Shown piece by piece: positions 63,586 through 64,000 of a DNA stretch of 64,000 bases. Under the pieces are notes generated by a model. It made no database searches and was not told the DNA's origin. It saw nothing but the letters and a program-made list of their open reading frames with translations. Both the position numbers and the translations under genes were made by a program. This DNA is from Rathayibacter tritici. Its GTDB lineage: Bacteria > Actinomycetota > Actinomycetes > Actinomycetales > Microbacteriaceae. The first letter of the stretch is position 1, and each line of letters opens with the position of its first letter. The stretch is taken from NCBI RefSeq assembly GCF_002932875.1, contig NZ_PSWS01000058.1, positions 186,001 to 250,000 on the forward strand, in the 5' to 3' direction.

Positions 63586-64000
63586 TCAGTGATCCCAGTT
63601 CTCGGCCCTGTCGTCCGAGCTGGACGAGCCGACGATGTGCACCCGCATGTCGTTCGTCGTTCCGGCGCGCCCGGGAGGTGACCCGGAGACGACGACGACG
63701 GTCTCGCCGGGCTGGGCGAGACCCTCGCGCAGCAGCACAGCATCCACCTGCGCGAACATCGCGTCAGTGTGGTTGACCCTCGGCGTGACGAACGACTGGA
63801 CTCCCCAGTTCAGCGCCATGCGGCGACGGACGGCGGGCTCGGGGGTGAAACCGATGATCGGGATGCCGTGGCGCAGGCGCGTCATGCGGCGCACCGAGTC
63901 ACCCGACTCCGTGAACACACAGAGGAACTTGGCCTCGACGAACTCTGCGACCTCGGCGGCGGCCAGCGTGACCGATCCGCCCTGGGTACGGGGCTTGCTT
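63586..64000 (-). CDS. pyk: pyruvate kinase, C-terminal part (5' end outside the window)
   Basis: About 138 residues of the C-terminal domain are visible; the start lies beyond the right edge. The segment GGSVTLAAAEVAEFVEAKFL is followed by CVFTESGDSVRRMTRLRHGI, PIIGFTPEPAVRRRMALNWG and VQSFVTPRVNHTDAMFAQVD, then ETVVVVSGSPPGRAGTTNDM, which matches pyruvate kinase from the allosteric domain to the end. The enzyme turns phosphoenolpyruvate into pyruvate and ATP. The catalytic barrel is not in the window. Confidence 0.92.
   Translation of the reverse strand, partial: SKPRTQGGSVTLAAAEVAEFVEAKFLCVFTESGDSVRRMTRLRHGIPIIGFTPEPAVRRRMALNWGVQSFVTPRVNHTDAMFAQVDAVLLREGLAQPGETVVVVSGSPPGRAGTTNDMRVHIVGSSSSDDRAENWDH

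Overview
The window is GC-rich actinobacterial chromosome, most probably from the family Microbacteriaceae (Rathayibacter/Clavibacter/Curtobacterium type). The evidence is the gene content: RbpA, CarD, OpcA and WhiA are all present, with a sufB-sufD-Rieske-sufC cluster and the run tkt-tal-pgi-zwf-opcA-pgl followed by secG, tpiA, pgk and gap. GTG starts are frequent and there are many leaderless promoters. Genus placement is inference from gene order and was not tested by a search.

Layout. 1-9.7 kb: a cut-off GT4 glycosyltransferase and an alpha/beta hydrolase, then treS, a DEDDh exonuclease, a YdeI-like protein, zinc-free L31 (rpmE2), an ABC ATPase, divergent glgA/glgC and serB. 9.7-10.3 kb: a decayed, frameshifted membrane-protein gene. 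10.3-15 kb: fabG, a DUF3099/Cys-rich protein/SURF1 operon, an ABC-F ATPase and bioY. 15-19.2 kb: the suf Fe-S assembly operon. 19.5-21.6 kb: ctaB-ctaA for heme A. 22-30.4 kb: the pentose phosphate operon. 30.5-34.4 kb: rbpA, secG and lower glycolysis (gap-pgk-tpiA). 34.5-37.3 kb: sodA, whiA, rapZ. 37.3-51.3 kb: uvrC, uvrA, uvrB, coaE, rpsA, a DUF885 peptidase-like protein and polA. 51.4-64 kb: single genes and short operons, including a thioesterase, a PdxH-like oxidase, an ANTAR response regulator, tRNA-Leu(CAA), DUF427, a DarT-like (DUF4433) protein, a short adenylate kinase, TetR-carD, an MpaB-family oxygenase, a large SNF2 ATPase, an aldose epimerase, Ppx/GppA and the 3' end of pyk.

How the genes work together. 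Central carbon metabolism dominates. TreS, GlgA and GlgC handle storage sugars. The tkt-pgl block makes NADPH and pentose phosphates. The gap-pgk-tpiA block and pyk run lower glycolysis. The suf, cta and SURF1 genes supply cofactors to respiratory enzymes. UvrABC and PolA together cover nucleotide excision repair from incision to gap filling.

No phage, insertion sequence, CRISPR array or complete defence island was seen. The most notable points are: a long series of start codons lying 6-8 nt behind a TAnnnT hexamer; an orphan DarT-like protein with an N-terminal Cys/His knuckle and no DarG antitoxin; an RbpA that has lost its zinc ligands; and several small relics and repeat structures.
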